From: Thermotoga caldifontis AZM44c09
Lineage (GTDB): Bacteria > Thermotogota > Thermotogae > Thermotogales > DSM-5069
Reading direction: 5' to 3'
NCBI RefSeq assembly: GCF_000828655.1
Contig: NZ_AP014509.1
Location: 1,364,001-1,428,000, forward strand
DNA: 64,000 bases
The notes below the pieces were generated by a model. It was not told where the DNA came from and did no database searches. It was given only the letters and a program-made list of their open reading frames with translations. Position 1 is the first letter of the stretch. Each line of letters begins with the position of its first letter. The position numbers and the translations under genes are program-made. Below are positions 63,369 to 64,000 of the stretch, one piece after another.

Positions 63369-64000
63369 TCACTTCTTTCCTGTCGGTTTCAGGAACGGCA
63401 ACATGTACTTGAAGTTCGGCCAGTGTGGATAAGGCTGTGCGTACATGTTCTCAGCACCCGGGAAGTTCGTCCAGTAGTATTCGTCCCACGCGATGACGCC
63501 AGGATAGTTGAAGGTTGGTATCGTTGGCATCTTCTCGACCAGGATCTTGAGAGCCTCGATACCGAGCTCGATCAACTTCTCAGTATCGTTCCAGTCAGTT
63601 ACCTGCAGTTCTTCGATGATCTTGTCCATTCTCGGATCGGTGAAGCGTGCGTAGTTACCCCACGGTGCACCTTCACCAAGCGCTGGTACGTACGCAGAAT
63701 AGTACGGCGTGAGTGTTCTGGACAGATCCGGATGACCACCCCACGGCTCTGCAGCGGGCCAATCTGTCGACACTTCGAACTCACCCTGCGCGTTCTGTGC
63801 AATTTCCAGCGACTGTGCGACAACGTCGATACCGAACTTCGTCCACGCCTGAACGGCAGCGAAGGCGTTCCTCTCAGCTGGCCCAGCAGGGTTGTTACCC
63901 GTGTTGATCGTGATCTTCCAGAGCTCGCCGTTGGGCAGGCGCCATTTTCCTTGCGCGTCTCTGTAGAAACCGTTCTTCTTGAGGAGCTTCTCCGCAACGT
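63369..64000 (-). CDS. Oligosaccharide ABC transporter substrate-binding protein (family 5; 5' part beyond window)
   Basis: C-terminal 209 residues of a family 5 receptor; the frame stays open to the right edge. Visible parts include LLKKNGFYRDAQGKWRLPNG, AVQAWTKFGIDVVAQ, PWGGHPDLSRTLTPYYSAYV, DPRMDKIIEELQ and a Trp/Tyr-rich end (IAWDEYYWTNFPGAENMYAQ), a composition suited to stacking against sugar rings. First gene of the xylan operon, it would deliver xylo-oligosaccharides to the OppB/C/D/F proteins encoded next. Its start and signal peptide are outside the window. Confidence 0.9.
   Translation of the reverse strand, partial: VAEKLLKKNGFYRDAQGKWRLPNGELWKITINTGNNPAGPAERNAFAAVQAWTKFGIDVVAQSLEIAQNAQGEFEVSTDWPAAEPWGGHPDLSRTLTPYYSAYVPALGEGAPWGNYARFTDPRMDKIIEELQVTDWNDTEKLIELGIEALKILVEKMPTIPTFNYPGVIAWDEYYWTNFPGAENMYAQPYPHWPNFKYMLPFLKPTGKK

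Overview
The window looks like a chromosomal segment of a hyperthermophilic or thermophilic member of the Thermotogae. Protein after protein reads like Thermotoga maritima sugar-catabolism genes: IolM/IolG/IolN/IolO, the PfkB kinase next to them, UxaE, the GH3 xylosidase with a CE7 acetyl xylan esterase, and ROK XylR with XylB. The fairly balanced base composition points to a higher-GC lineage such as Pseudothermotoga hypogea; that assignment is inference from recalled family sequences. Coding density is very high, and many junctions are 4-nt NTGA overlaps with a purine-rich ribosome-binding site. No rRNA, tRNA, CRISPR array, insertion sequence or phage gene was seen.

Region 1 (1-16931, minus strand) is one very long operon for myo-inositol breakdown. 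Reading 5' to 3' on the minus strand it runs iolM, iolG, iolN, a CUT2 sugar importer, a PfkB inositol-kinase-like protein, an AfuABC-type importer, a HAD phosphatase, iolO, a second iron/polyamine-type importer, and a 6-phosphogluconate dehydrogenase cut by the left edge. Divergent from it (17149-21534, plus strand) are a DeoR regulator, tagaturonate/fructuronate epimerase uxaE, a UxuB-type mannonate oxidoreductase and a LarA-family nickel-pincer racemase/epimerase. Together these suggest inositol -> inosose -> diketo-inositol -> 5-keto-L-gluconate -> D-tagaturonate -> D-fructuronate -> D-mannonate -> (LarA homologue) D-gluconate -> 6-phosphogluconate -> ribulose 5-phosphate, with gluconokinase not in view.

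Region 2 (21535-25589) holds the housekeeping genes rpsB (with a folded leader) and miaB, then a minus-strand COG2403 predicted GTPase with a good promoter. An unexplained structured stretch lies between that gene and the next plus-strand operon.

Region 3 (25590-33486): a plus-strand operon encodes a DMT exporter, a periplasmic-sensor HD-GYP protein, an MFS transporter and an archaeal LacS-type GH1 glycosidase. Converging on it with a 50-bp overlap is a CadC-like ArsR repressor plus Zn/Cd P1B-ATPase operon with a recognisable ArsR/SmtB operator.

Region 4 (33487-42450, minus): a GntR-LacI hybrid repressor with a consensus promoter and apparently leaderless mRNA heads an operon for a CUT1 importer, a PHP-domain protein and a GH38 alpha-mannosidase. 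Region 5 (42556-52814, minus): an Opp-type oligosaccharide importer with GH42 beta-galactosidase and GH67 alpha-glucuronidase. Region 6 (53028-64000, minus): a second Opp-type importer (binding protein cut by the right edge), GH3 beta-xylosidase, CE7 acetyl xylan esterase, ROK regulator XylR, xylulokinase and a small membrane protein. Regions 5 and 6 form a xylan/glucuronoxylan-use island. A recurring feature is a GC-rich stem-loop directly after each of the six binding-protein genes, probably tuning expression of the binding protein over the downstream genes.
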